From positions 3,236,930 through 3,300,929 of the forward strand of contig JAYKAV010002109.1 in assembly GCA_035582835.1 (NCBI GenBank): a DNA stretch of 64,000 nt. The letters run 5' to 3'. A program made the position numbers and the translations under genes. The notes under the pieces are model-generated. The model was given only the letters and a program-made list of their open reading frames with translations. It was not told the origin of the DNA and did no database searches. Positions within the stretch are counted from its first letter, which is position 1. Every line of letters starts with the position of its first letter. Below are positions 11,760-25,119 of the stretch, in pieces. This DNA is from Phoebastria nigripes. Its lineage: Eukaryota > Chordata > Aves > Procellariiformes > Diomedeidae.

Positions 11760-14700
11760 AATCCGTAGCAATTTCTCAAGCTTGTGCTTTTATTTTATTT
11801 TTTGTGCCTTTTTTGGAACTCCTTGGCTCCCCACTGGCTTTTTACCAGGTAAATACAAGATCCAGTAAATATTCAACCTAAGCATTTTTCTGTAAGTTTT
11901 ATGCAAATGAACAAGGACATGACCAGCATCAGCTGTACTAGTGTAACACTACTGTTTTAATCTCACTTGCTATTGGTCAAGTACCAATTATTTAAGTAAG
12001 GTACCCTTATTTAAACTAAACATTTTCGTTCCATCATCCTTGTCACAGGACCCAGAGTCAGGCAGAATCTGGAAGAGAATGTGCTTTCATGCTGCAGCAA
12101 CGTCCACAAAACCTCTCTGTCACTGCTGAAGACTGGCTGTATATTTGCACTCTTCCCAGCTGTGTACTATGCTCACTCTGTACTGTGCACAGCTTTGCTG
12201 CCCTTGGGAAGCCTACGGCAGCTCAGGGAAGGTGCCTTCCTCCGTCCAGTCAGAGCATCCCACCTATTCGGTGCTGTAGCAGCCAGTGCACGGCAAACAC
12301 ACCTCCTCTGTGCCTGTGCCTATGTGAAGGACATATGGGACTGTTTGGACATTTGTAACAAATCAGCTAACAGTGAATAAAACAGGTAACATCTATAATC
12401 AAGCCTCAGAGAGCTTCATTTCATGCTACCAGAATTTCCTCTCTTCCCCAAAAGATTGCTTCTTTTCTGGGGCATCCAGACAATGCTTTTCTCTCACATT
12501 ATTTATTGTACTCCATTGACAATTCTGAATACCCCTCTCCATTGCTTCATGTTTGGAATAGATCTGTATAAGCTTTACGTCTGTGGACTTCTAGCAACTA
12601 CAGTACAAAAATCAATTTTTCAGCAGCACCAGTAACAAACCCCATTTAATGTAGAGTGACCTACTAAGTCAGTCAGTTGCAGGATCTAGAGACAAATAGA
12701 GGGGGCTTTCCTTTCTTCAACATCTCAGGCTTTTCCAACACATGGACATGAATTCAATATACTGTTACTGAGAAATATTATACCTGTGATTTTTTGGCTT
12801 TCCAAAATATGAAGACTTTCCACAAATGACAGAATAAAATATGATTTTTTCAGTAATTCCAATTGTGAATTAGTTCAAATGTACAGTAGGATATAAGCTT
12901 TGAACAACACTGTAGCATACTATTATGTAGTGAACTGTAGCATCCACATAACTCACTCCTGAGGTTATTTCATTGCCATCTGAAGCACGTATGGAGAGAC
13001 AGGGCCTGCTCTAATTACAATATTGTAGTTTTGACTGACAGACAATATGTCTACAATCAACTCATTTGAAAGCCATGTGTTGCGACAGTTCCTTGTCCGA
13101 CTCCGAAGTGTACAGAATCGAGACAAATCAGTGCCTTGTTACTATACACTAATCCCACAGTAAAAAAAAAAAAAAAAAAGAAAATAAATCCTAGAAAACA
13201 CATGTATACAAAGAACAGCAACATGGGCCAAGAGGTATTCCAGGTTTTTTGTATCTTTTCCTAATTGTTAATATCTGTTGACTTTTTAAACATGGCCAGA
13301 GCATTTTGGAATAACACTTTAAAACATATATCCCCCAAACAAAACTACTGTTTCCAAACTTCCTGAACTTCACATTTTTTATTCTAAAGCAAAGTAAATT
13401 TGAATACAAAAATTTGAAAAACTCCAATTTTGAGATCACAAGAAAAAAAAACCTTTGATATTATTACACATATTACTAATGCACACAAATATATAGCTAA
13501 TGCTGAAACAATGTTTTTATTCTGACCTCACACAGGCCTGCATAAGTATAATTATTATGCAGCATAATATGACAGAGATATCTGTCATTAGTAGAATTTC
13601 TAGAATTTTGAACATACATTTCAATAGCCTAAGTGGACCTAGCTTGGCAATTTAGCTGACCCTGGAAAAGAGTGCCTTATGTTCATCTTGTGCAATCTGT
13701 CCAGTAACAGATGTACACCATTAAGATGTAAAGTGAGGTGGAGGAGGAGGGGAACAGCAGGAGAAGAGTCAGGCCATTTAGCAGAAGAGCCATGAGTTTC
13801 AGTAGGCCAGCATGAAGGAAGCACAGTAACATACCAATCGTTCAAAACAGGTTTCAAGTAAACCTGTGATAAACAAATTACTATTTTTAAAGTATTGCAT
13901 TTACTTTATGTTAAATGATATGTAAACATTAAAAAAAAAAAAAAAATCTGCACTGTGTTTGTGGTGAGAGCATGAGACAGGAAGAGAATGCAGAGAGATT
14001 TAGGTATAACAGGGGGCACCACTACAGCTGAAGGAGCATAGTGAATTCAACCAGCTTAAAAAGATACATTGGTGTCAGATGGAGAAGCTTTCCTCCAGCA
14101 CCATGGACCTGGGTCCCCAGGAAGCATGAAGCCTACAGGTGGTAAAGTTCTTCAGATTAACAGTTTGTGTTGATGACATGTTCAGATGTTTGAATTACTT
14201 CGCCATAGCAACAGACACAACCTGTCATATTATTAACTCGTCTTCCTTATTACTGCAATGAATATACTGGAAGAGTTTTACTGGATTTAAGCTCTGTGTT
14301 GCCTATTGGTTTCTGTGAAATTTTCTCACCTGTGTTTATTCAGTTACTACCAGAAATGTGTAAAGACAGACAAGACTTGCAATTAATTGTTTTTTAAAAT
14401 GTTCAAAGTGCCACTTCCCAGGATTATCGCAACATAAAAATATTCATCATATCTGCCCACACCAAATGTTGATATAAATTATTAATTTAAGGCAAATGTG
14501 ACAATTAAGCAGATTTATTAGTCTTAATACATCATGCAATTACTAAACAACTTCTTTTTAAAGCCTGTCTTCTCTTTTTCTCTGCAATCAAAACTTCGTT
14601 TTAGGTACTGTGTTTTATTTATTGATACACATCATCTTGAGAATGAGCTATCCAAGCTAAATTTTGTAGTGACAGCATATAATTAACACACAAACAAAGT

Positions 14701-17400
14701 ACATACAGATACTTATTAGCATCACAATAGCAGTCTCAAGGGAGGAAAATAGTCTCTTTCAGACTGAGTTTTCAGCAAATAATTAATGGACAAAACGATC
14801 ACCGTAACTGTCGTTAAAATGCACCTTTATTTGCAGTCTTAGTACATGGACCGCTAATTGACTGAAGTTGGATTGTTCATACCTAAAAGTAGTCTCTTTT
14901 GCCACAAGGCTGATACCCACAGATGGGAGAATAATGGCCAAGCTTGTATTTCCCTTGCCTATGGCATGATGTCTACTCTGTGAATAATAGAACAGTAGTT
15001 TTCAGGATTGTCCAGGATTACGATTTTCATGTTTTCAGNGGTATGAGAGTCCCTAGCTATCAATATATTAAAAATATCGATAGAAAATTTAAAAATCCCC
15101 TTCATTATAATAAACACACATAAAATATGGCTCATTGGACAACTCTGGTGTTTACCAGAAACACTACTTATTCACCACGTATTGCTTTGGGTGTCCTTTA
15201 TAAAAAAAAAAAAAAAAGTGTGGCTGTTCCTCCCCCCCCTTACATGTTGCTCTGGGAGCTTAGATATTGTTTTCAGCTGAGCAAAAGGAAATGTCAGGGA
15301 TAATTTTGATAGATGTGAGCTATCTTATATTTTCTGTTAACAAGTGCTTTGTGTGTCTAATAGCATGCACCTGTGAAGCTGATTTTTCTTCTTCATGTGA
15401 CCTCAAAGAACTAAAAAGAGACTGTACAGTAAAAAGAGAATATACCTACTGCTAGGTCAATAACATTGATGAAAAGGCTTAATCAATGCAGAGATAAAAT
15501 AAGGCCTTCTAACCCCCACCCCACCCCACTCGCTGTCCCTCACCTTGGCTGTGGGCTTATTCTCAGTAATTTTCTTGTCTGCTTGTCGTCGCTGGCTAAG
15601 TACAAACCTGGACCCGCAGACACTGTGCTGTGATGAACATGCCAAGACACAGCACTGAAGTGAGCACACCTCAGTAGCAGCCATTAGTGATAAGTGCAAA
15701 ACCTTTAAATCGATACAAGACCTTTAAACTGTACCTCTACCAGTTTTAAAGGAAGTATACTCTCTTTACATAAACTACTATGACAACCAATAATTCCTTC
15801 TTTCTAACAGACCCTTACTAGGAGGTGAAAAATGCTACAGCACATAATAAGAATTTGTAATAATCTGTTCAATATTTTGAGTGCTACACTAATTTTCCAG
15901 TATATTATTCCTTGTAGCTAAATGCCTTTGATAATGGAAACAGAGTATCAAATTGTAAAGTCCAGGAAAATTCATTGTGGTTCCAATCTTCTTTGGTTTT
16001 CAATCAAACTTCTTTACCATTAACATACTACATAGGTTTTTCCTCATGAGCTATCAGACAGCATTGTTCCCCCTAAGGAATGAACTGTGGGCTTTTAAAG
16101 TTTTCTGATACAGACTGTCAAAATTTCCTAGGTCTACTTTGTTGAAGATGATTAGGGAACAATATATTTTCTTGTTTTGCATAAGTGGGTTCTGGTTTGG
16201 TTCTGTTGTTCTGGGGATAAAACATTAGAAAGAATCGATCATAGCCTGATCTGGAGAATTCTAATGAAATAAAAATATAAAATTTAATTTCTTTAAAAAT
16301 TCAAATTTCCTACAGAACATCTGTAGATACCTTTGTCACAAGTGAACAGCTTCAAAGTTTCTATTTTGAAAGGTGTTTCATTTTTTATCATGTAAAGGCT
16401 CCTGTGAATTCAGAAAATAGTAATGAGTTTCTTTCAATCATTTGACAAGTACAAAAGAAGTGACTCCCCACTGGCTAATATGAATTAAAAAGAAAATTGT
16501 AGTCTATCTGGTTTCCTGTAAAAAGATTTTCCTAAACAGAATCAGTAGAACTCCAAGTGACAAAATATTTTTGCTTTAGATGAGACAACTTTTTCAGCTT
16601 TAAAGCAGTTCTTTAAAAACAGTTAAACACATATTTGATATAAACATTCTCCCATACAGATCCTAACATTAATATACTTCACAGCTAAAAGAAATATGTC
16701 TTGTACTATATTAATTTGCNCAGACTTAATCTTAGTCTATAAACCTAGACTAGGACTCCATGCGTCTGTGAAGCCTGACTGAATAGAAATCTGCTTTTTA
16801 AATTAAGTAGCTTGCAGTCAAATTTCATTTTTATTCAATCTCTGCTTCTGGAATCCTCTAAGCAAGGTTGTTTATTTTAGGAATGCTCTTTTAGTCAATT
16901 ATTTAAATTGTAAAGCTACACAACAGGATATAGTCTGTGGGGANTTGTTGTGTACCAATGGGTCATTTATTTATGAAATTTCTGTTCTCTACGCCTGTTA
17001 AAATATTGATGTTCTTCCCCTTTGCTCCTTTTTCTGATTTAAGTAAAATGGTAGGTATTGAATTGAATTAATTTATGGATTAGCCATTATAATGAAGTCT
17101 TATTTAATCATTAAGATGAGTCAAAAGAGGGGAAACAGAAATCTGGCTGATAGAGTTTGTGGAGAAATACAGCTATTCAGCAGTCAGGAATCCTGGGAGC
17201 AGTCCAGAACGAAACTTCAGTAAAGTCTCATCCACGTGTTGGTTTAAACATTGTCTACCTGGGTTACTTTTTCTTATGAAGGAAATGTCAGTGTCATCTG
17301 CATCACTCACTCTCCATCTCTCCCAAGGAGGTGACGCATAGTTTATAGCCTACCCTTACAGATGCNTTTGATTTAGGTGCTGTAGTAAAGTGGAAGTGTC
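11760..17400. other. AT-rich stretch without recognisable gene
   Basis: Only short frames occur, for example 12081-12380 in a somewhat GC-richer patch. A-runs of 16-18 bp lie at 13162-13179, 13931-13946 and 15202-15217. Single N bases are at 15039, 16720, 16944 and 17366. No domain or repeat family was recognised. Confidence 0.55.
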
Positions 17401-17406
17401 AAGGTG

Positions 17407-17686
17407 ATTCATCTGTCTGCCACCACTGACAGCTGTGTTACACAAAGTGCCTGTGTGGAACACATTGATTGGGCTAAAGAAGTAGGTATTCCAATATCAA
17501 AGGGAAAGGCTTTCTTTGTCATTACAAACATAGCACTGGCTTTTGACCAGTGTAACAGATACAGCCTGCGTGAACGTTATGTTGCATATTCTGAATATGT
17601 TTCCAGCATTCTCGCCCTACGCCAGGGACCAACAGCAGACTATCCCCTTGTAAACTTGCTTGAAAAAGAAATCATGTTGCCACAAC

Positions 17687-17693
<7 letters not shown>
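17407..17693 (+). pseudogene. Possible retroviral integrase N-terminal relic (uncertain)
   Basis: A + frame of nearly 100 codons before the A-tract contains HIDWAKEVGIPISK followed about 20 residues later by QCNRY. This resembles the His/Cys zinc-finger region of ERVL-type integrases, where a W-A-x(3)-G-(I/L)-P-(I/L)-S/T block precedes a CxxC. The second cysteine is replaced by tyrosine and the upstream HxxxH is not clear. No RNase H or catalytic integrase core could be read on either side, and no LTR flanks it. The frame runs straight into A21 at 17694-17714. A chance frame or an unknown exon remains possible, and this is the weakest protein call in the list. Confidence 0.25.

Positions 17694-17714
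<21 letters not shown>
17694..17714 (+). repeat. Poly(A) tract, 21 bp
   Basis: Directly follows the open frame ending near 17693. It could be the tail of a retrotransposed copy or simply a microsatellite; no flanking direct repeats were found by eye. Confidence 0.9.
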
Positions 17715-17718
<4 letters not shown>

Positions 17719-18734
17719 GATTACAAAAATATTGGTTTCATAAAAAACCTGAACACTTGACCATTATACCTTTGATCTGTAACATATTTTAAAACAACAT
17801 CCACTACTAGCTAAGAATGTTAAGTTAATTTAATTCTGCTACAAATCCTGCAAAATACCTAGTTTTCTTTCAGTGTGTTCCTGAAGTTTCTCAGCACGTT
17901 CCCATCCATTTATGGACAATTATCACCTATTATCTATTTTGTGAATTGTCACTGCTACTTTTACCAGACAGCTACCTTTACAAGGTTCTCATATTAGTAA
18001 AACATTTCTAGATACTACCGTTTATGCAATCCAATTCCTGTCTTTTCATCCACATGTGAGAAATGAACCTTGCTGGTCAAGTTGAATGATAGGCATGTAT
18101 ACATATATGTAGTCTGAGGTGTCATTTGTAAAAGAATGAATTATTAGAAGAGGTAATGGGAGCAACCTATGATGATACAGTGTCAACTAAAGCTATTTAT
18201 CCATCATAATCCCTGCCTTTATGGATTAAAAATAGTTGTATATTCAAAAGTAATCTGAAATTCAGGGTATCAGTTGTTGATGTGTCAGTAATTTATCTAA
18301 AATAGTCCATATTTTATCATAATATCCCTAAAATATTGCAAGTTCATTTAGTAGTGTGCTATGCTTTAGAAAAATATGCAGTTCCACTTCAGGAAAAACA
18401 TTACATTCAAATTTTTCTTGGTGTCCTTGGTATTTTGAAAAAGAAAAGAGACTTTGAAATTCTGATACATGGGTGTTTAAGGAGCTTCAGAAATTGCATT
18501 TTGCTATAGTAATATGGAAAACAAATGCAAAGAAAAATTACGCTTTTCCATAATAAAACTATAGAAATACTAGTCTCTAGACTAAAATGCAGCTCATGAA
18601 ATAATAAAAGAAAACCTTTATGTATATATTTGATCAGCCGTGAAATGTAAGTGCATAGAGAAAGTTTCAAGGATTGTAAAATTGTATTCTGCACTTCCAA
18701 CAACTTCTAAACGTAGTTGATAATGAAAATTGGA

Positions 18735-18862
18735 TCATGAGGCAGCCTGTGGTTTCACCACAAAGTTGGGAGTCAAGACCTCCTGTATTTGAGTCAGGGC
18801 TTGACTCTGCAGTCTTAGGAAATTTGATTTCATTTTCTGTTTCAGTTTTCTACCTGTAACAC
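18735..18862 (+). mobile_element. MIR-like (tRNA-derived) SINE relic
   Basis: The order of short blocks matches a MIR-type SINE on the + strand: a GAGGCAGC start, then GGGAGTCAAGACCTCCTGTA (the GGGAGTCAGGACxCCTGGGTT region of the tRNA-related head), then the region equivalent to CCTTGGGCAAGTCACTT, then TCTGTTTCAGTTTTC-TACCTGTAA (the CTCAGTTTCCTCATCTGTAA core end). About a third of positions have diverged, as expected for an element fixed before the bird-mammal or archosaur splits. It is inactive. Confidence 0.65.
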
Positions 18863-18869
18863 CACACTT

Positions 18870-20937
18870 CACTTTCACGTAAGTTTGTAACCAAAGGAAG
18901 AAATAATCAGCCTCAAAATGTGTAAGTAAAATCTGGGACTTATTGTGAACTATGAAATCTTAATTAGTGAGCTGCTTACCAGAGACAAAAAGCTAGCCGA
19001 CAATGCAGCGTACCAGCACAGTTTGATCGCTAATTGTAATATATTAGGAGCTATCAAANTACTTCAGAATGCCATTATGATTTTTAGTCCTGAAGTGAGA
19101 GTTAGAAACCTTAAAATACTGTTAAAAAGACCCTTTTCTATCTTGCCAAAATAAGCTTCTAAAAGTGATTAAAGAAAAATGAGGGATGAATGGACTGATG
19201 AAAGCACAGATAGATCTTGTAGGATGCAAGTAGGAAAGCATATAGTGTAAGAATATTTAAGAATTTGCATGACTTCAGGAGCCAATTTAAAGGTTTTCTC
19301 TGGGTATCAGATGACCTAGCGGGACATCAGCATAGCAGGTACCTTACATAGGTCTACTGAGGTAAGAGCAGCTACAGTATCTTGTTAGATCTCCAACATA
19401 CTTGAGGAACAATGTGTAGCAAGTTAAAACATTCCTTCTCTAATATTTACCAGTTGCTCTACTGATCACCTGCTCCATAACTTCAGTCCAAAATTTACCA
19501 TTAAAAAGTTATGTAAACAAATAATGTAAATAATGACTGGAAAGTAATATTTCCTAATACTAAATTACAATGTTCTTTTGGTAGCAGCTTGAAACCGAGC
19601 AATTTCATTGTGCTTTAGCTCTTTCAATGAACATTAGATTCGATTTAAACAATTAAAATACTTGTATCATTAATCAGAATAGCAATATGTAATACGATGA
19701 AAAATTCNAATGCTATGTTAGAAAAATAAGGCTGGCATTGCATTTTTAGAATGATGCAGATCAGGAATCTGGGCATGTGCCATGCTATGAAAATTTGATC
19801 TTGGTACAATCTGGATCTGACACAGTCAGCCTCTGGTATGCGTGCAGGTCAATCAGTTATCTGTTAGAGTAAGTTTACGCAGAAGTGAAGCAATCAGGGA
19901 CACTGGAGTTNGGTTTTGCTTTCTGTATGGGAATGGCTGTGCTACTGAGGTATCCACTTGCTAGGTACAGCAGGCGTGACCAACTTCTAAGTTACACTGT
20001 ACTATTATATGCTAAAATCTCACGATTGGAGTGAAACGACTTCACATGGTCTGTTGAAGAACCTGAGCAAGTTCACAGAAGAGAAATCCATCAAAGGTTA
20101 TAAAAAAAGGCAAATGTCTGAGTACCCTTTGGAGGGCAAACTGCTGACAGGTGGGAAAATATTCTGGAGAAGTATCAGTCTGGGCTTGCTCTAGTCTCCT
20201 TATGAACATTGGTCTAATCTTGAGAAGTACCCTATCATAACATGACGTTCAGTTGCCAATAACAAACTTGTTCTGAAACAAGAAAATCTTGAGGGAAATC
20301 AGAAATTTTGTGATAAACAGTGACAATGACCTATTATTTTTAACTAAGAAAATGTGTCTCAACCTCTCTGAACACTAATTGTGAAGGCAGATAAAAGATA
20401 TTTCACTGCTACTTTTACTATTTTTACTGTGACTACTAGCCAACTTGCTGACACTCTTCCCTGTTATATTTAGTTTCTTCCTGAATGAACCAGTGCTCTT
20501 ACATAAAGGGCCACTTTGTTTTTCTGGTCTTCAGGGAAAAACCCTGGCCTTACACCTCCAAAGGTCAAGTATTCACATGACTGCTTATAAAATAGCACAA
20601 AAATTATATTTGTTCATATTGTTCTATAAAAATATTTTCCCTGTGCAAAACAGTTTACCCCCAACGTTTCAGAAAGTAAGCACTTCATTGCAAGAATTCC
20701 TCTAATTTGGCAAAGAACATCTTTGATCCTGAATCTTACATGCAAGGCACTCTGACTATATCCTTTGAAGCAGCTCAGTTTCTTAACTTCTACCTATTCT
20801 TTTATATNAAGTCACATTTAACCATTCTTACATATTCCTTTTTTTAAATGCAGAAATATTCAGCTATTCTGCAAGACTAGCTGATTTTCTCCGGTTGTCT
20901 TGTCTTTTGCTGTTGGAACTGTAATAATTTGCACATA

Positions 20938-20971
<34 letters not shown>

Positions 20972-22680
20972 AACAAAACTACTTATGTGTCTATAGCTTG
21001 GTCAACAGACAGTGGTTCAGAAATGAAAATTTCTGATTTGCTCTTTGTCTAGGTAAGGAATCAAATCCAACATCTGGTGTACAGAAATAACATGCATGCA
21101 TATCTTTCATATGATTTTCAATAAAGAAAGCTATTATTCTGACAACCATCCATCACGTAGTAGGGCTGTTCAAGGAATTTAGGTAACTAAAAATCAATAA
21201 AATAGTAAAAATACTTAAAATTCTTTACAAATATACTAACTGACTTCAGTTCAGGCTGAAACATTNAGACTGAAAATGCATTAAAATATTTCTGAAACAC
21301 ACCTTTCTTTAATCTATGCTCCATGAATGTTCCATCTATGCAGTGTGCATTGAACTGAACTTTACTCAGAATATTTTTACAAAGTACCTTTAATTTTAAG
21401 CTACAGACAACTTTTCATTGAGACTAAAGAAAGGAATAGATCTGGAAAAAAAAAAAAATTGCTAGAAGTGAAAACTCACTGATACTGTATTCATACAGCA
21501 TTACTAAAATTCACAACTTATTATGCATTTATTTAAGGTCTTAAGCATATTTCAGTTTGGCCATAAGATTTCAGCACAAATACACTCAAGAATTATCCCT
21601 CCATGATCAAAGTGCATGAAGATAATGTTTCAATAGGCTGACCGTAAATGTTTGTGTGTTAATTCTGTAATATTTTTATAGCAATAACATTAGGCTTATT
21701 TTATGGAAGATGTGCTGTAACTTGGCATATGAAATGGAAATTGCACAATACACACATACACGCATGTGTGAAAAGAAATCTAAACTCCAATGTCTTATTC
21801 AAAAACATGTCATCACCCCAGATGTCTTATTACAAAATTCTCTGACCAACAAAAATTATTCTAAAAAAACCCTGTACATCGCTTATTTACACAGAAATTA
21901 AGCACTGATCAGAATATTGCTGAAAGGCCTTTTTCAAACTTTTTTTCAAACTTTATCAGTCCAATAGAGTTCAAATTCTTTAGTTTTGTTCCCAAAGTTA
22001 AATGCTTATCATACTATCTTATTATGAACCCATGCATGTAAATCATAGGCAGTAACTTGGAATAAGTGTACTTCATCTCTATTTTGTGGTTACTTTTGTA
22101 TTTATATTGCTGAAATGAGAAATCCACCCCATAGTCCACCCAACGATTTAAGGGATGTTCATGCAGTTTTTTCACATTATTATCAGTAGTTAAAATGAGC
22201 GAGAAAGGAAACGCTTATTCAAGTTATAGAAACATGAAAGAGGGGAAAAAAAAAAATTTTTTTCACGTCTATTTTCCACATTAAAATAGCTTTGTCTGTT
22301 TCAAATTTAAAAGCAAGTAATAGCTAAAATATGCATTAAGTTCTGTCAGATACAAAGCAGTACTGACTATTGCAGACCATCAATACAGATTACTGGTACT
22401 CTTTTCTAAACTGAGTACTTAAGAGATGAAATCCCTTAGGTGATTCTGAAAATGTTACATATCATCATTGCAATGGCAAACCAAACCATGCCAAATCTAC
22501 ATTTCATACTCTGTTTGCACATATATTAGACCAATCCTTTTGAGGACAGAGATGTGTTTTCTTGGGTGTTTGCACTTTGCTATGTAAATTCTCAACACTC
22601 AGCACAGCCAAAAAACTGTTTCCTTCAGCTGAAACTGGTATCAGAGGGATAATTTTTGTTTTGATTAAAAAAAAAAAAAA
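18870..22680. other. AT-rich stretch without recognisable gene
   Basis: No frame carries a named domain. Single N bases are at 19059, 19708, 19911, 20808 and 21266. The main simple repeat is T26A9 at 20939-20973. Confidence 0.6.
20939..20973. repeat. T26-A9 homopolymer junction
   Basis: A T run of 26 is followed directly by nine A. Confidence 0.9.
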
Positions 22681-22683
22681 TTT

Positions 22684-22750
22684 AGCCTTTAAACCTGAGC
22701 CTTCATTATTTACATAAGTAGAAGTTCCACTGAAGTCATGGGTATTTTGC
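22684..22750 (+). repeat. Relic of a sauropsid interspersed repeat
   Basis: The blocks ATTTACATAAGTAG, TTCCACTGAAGTCATGGG and ATTTTGCTTGTA follow in order. They resemble the widely dispersed reptile/bird repeat with the core TCCACTGAAGTCAATGGG next to a TTTACAC-like block. Identification is from memory of the core motif. The same core recurs at 26770-26842. Confidence 0.4.
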
Positions 22751-22759
22751 TTGTATATA

Positions 22760-25079
22760 GATTGAATTGTAGTCAATATTTTTACAAATATGAAAGAATT
22801 CTAATGAGATAATACTGCTTAAAATGGTAAGTCACATTTTCTAGAATTAAAATATAGTAAATCATCTGAAATTTCAGCATAAAATAATCCAAATTAAATA
22901 CTGTTGAGCGGAACTCAGCTCAGTAACAGTTCTATTAACTGAACATTATAACCAAGACAGATTTTGCTTTTTTGAGAGTTAACATCATAAAAACAAAATT
23001 TCAGCTTGACATAAGGTGACCTTGGGAAACAGGCAATTGTAATTTAAGACTACAGTGTTGTAAATGTAACTTCCAAATGAAGCTCTGACAATTCTTTTTT
23101 TTTTTTTTTTTAATAAATGAAACAAATAAATACAGCAGCTCAAACCACACCAGAGGAAAATAAAACAAATTATACATAGGAAATATTAAACAAACATTCA
23201 TTTTCGATATTTAAATATAGTGTGCAAAAGTGTATTTCATCCTAACAGCTTTTGCATCTGTGTAATAGCACAATTAATGTCTTCCATGGATTACTTCATG
23301 GAAGAGAACACTTTGAAGAGAAATTAAATATGGATACAACCTTCTGGCTCAAGATGTCCCTAAACTGCAGATTGCTAGAAGTGTCTCTGGGGAAAAGGCA
23401 GGAGTGTCTGTGGGCTTGGTTTGCTTTTCACAATATTCTGAGACATCCTCTACAGTCCTGTAGAGACAGGCTGGTGTGACACAGTGTGGCAGTGGCTATG
23501 GACACCAGTCACTTAAGTTCTCAGCAAGGTGACTCTGGAGTATTTTTGTGCTATACATTTGTTCTTGAGAGGGAAGGGACTGAGAACAGCCTTTATTAAA
23601 GGGACACAGATGTTTGTGTTTATTGCACCACCTGAGCTAATTAAAATTCTTACCTTTTTAAAAAAGAAAAAAGCTCCCCGTGGGAATGAAAAGCAGCTTT
23701 AAAAAAAATTACAGATGGGATAATGAAAAAAGATTATTTTCAAAATAAATTACTTGGTTTAGAATTTTGGACAGAAAAAAATGAATATGGTGACACTGAT
23801 GTCCAATTTGTAAGCTTTCTTTGTTTGCATTAGGACATAAGCAAACGGGTTTGTTAGACAAGCTTACCAACTTTGCCTGAAGTTACATGCTAGATTTGCA
23901 GCACCTTACATTGAGTAAGACCTTTCTTATTTAGCATTTGAAAGAGAAAAAACTGGAAGAAAGAATTCTGTTCATCTTCAACACCTAAAGGTGATAACCT
24001 TTGGCAGATAAATATTGTCATGGTACTATTGTTGTTATATGAAACCTGAAAAAGATGAAAATCTCGTCGCGTATTTCCCAGGTGTAACTGAGCTTTGCCA
24101 TGTCCAGAGGGATTTCTGAACGAGACCCACAAGAAAATACCAGTCGCCCTCAAGTGACCTATAGTCACACAAATTCGTATTTCAGTTGGAGGTGCACCTA
24201 TCCTACATTTTTTATTTCATGTTTTATTTTCAAGGACTAAATTGTTTTCGTAGTGAAGTAGTGAACGATATAAATTGAACACCCCCCCACACCCATATTT
24301 CAGTGAACTGCTCTTGAAACCAAAATGTCAGATAAAAGAAAAAAAAAAGCTTTAATCTGAATTAGTTTTAGACTCAAATTCTTTTGTAGAGATAAAAGAT
24401 ATCTGTTCACAAATAAGTTTCTGTGTTTACCTAACAACTAACAAATATTTTCTAAACGTCTGAGAATTTTCCATACCATCTTGATACAATTGAATAGAAG
24501 ACCCATTTAGCCTAATGAGCATTAAGATTAAATCATTTACTCACAGATCAAAGGAGATTTTAATTATGTAAACGAGTTGTTCAGAAACACAAAATGTTCC
24601 ATTAAGCTTCACAATTAATACATACAATATTTATGAGTTCAGACTTTTTTCCTTGTTAAAAATTGATTGTTACATCAAAAAAAGTTTCCCTAGATGCACT
24701 GATTGAAGGAAAAATATTTTAAGCCATAAAAGTAGCAGGCATACAAAAGATTTTACTGCCTTTTGCTTTTCCTTCTCCTCTTCTTTTTCCCCCCCTTTCT
24801 TTTTTGTTGTTGTTGCTCTGAGCGTCTTGTCACCAGATGTTCATTATGTGTACAAAAATATTGAGTTCATATAACTAAGTACTCACAGCATGGTCATACC
24901 ATACTGCATGCATGTCACTGGGGTCTCTAAATGGAATTGGTGCAAAATAAAGCACTTCTAAGAAAATCTCCATTTAAGGTCTCAATGCTTTCTATTTCTT
25001 AGAATATGAAACAACAGTAACAAATAACATGGTGCAAACAAAGAATTGTGCTTCACTGCTGTGTATCACAAATTCTTTT

Positions 25080-25119
<40 letters not shown>

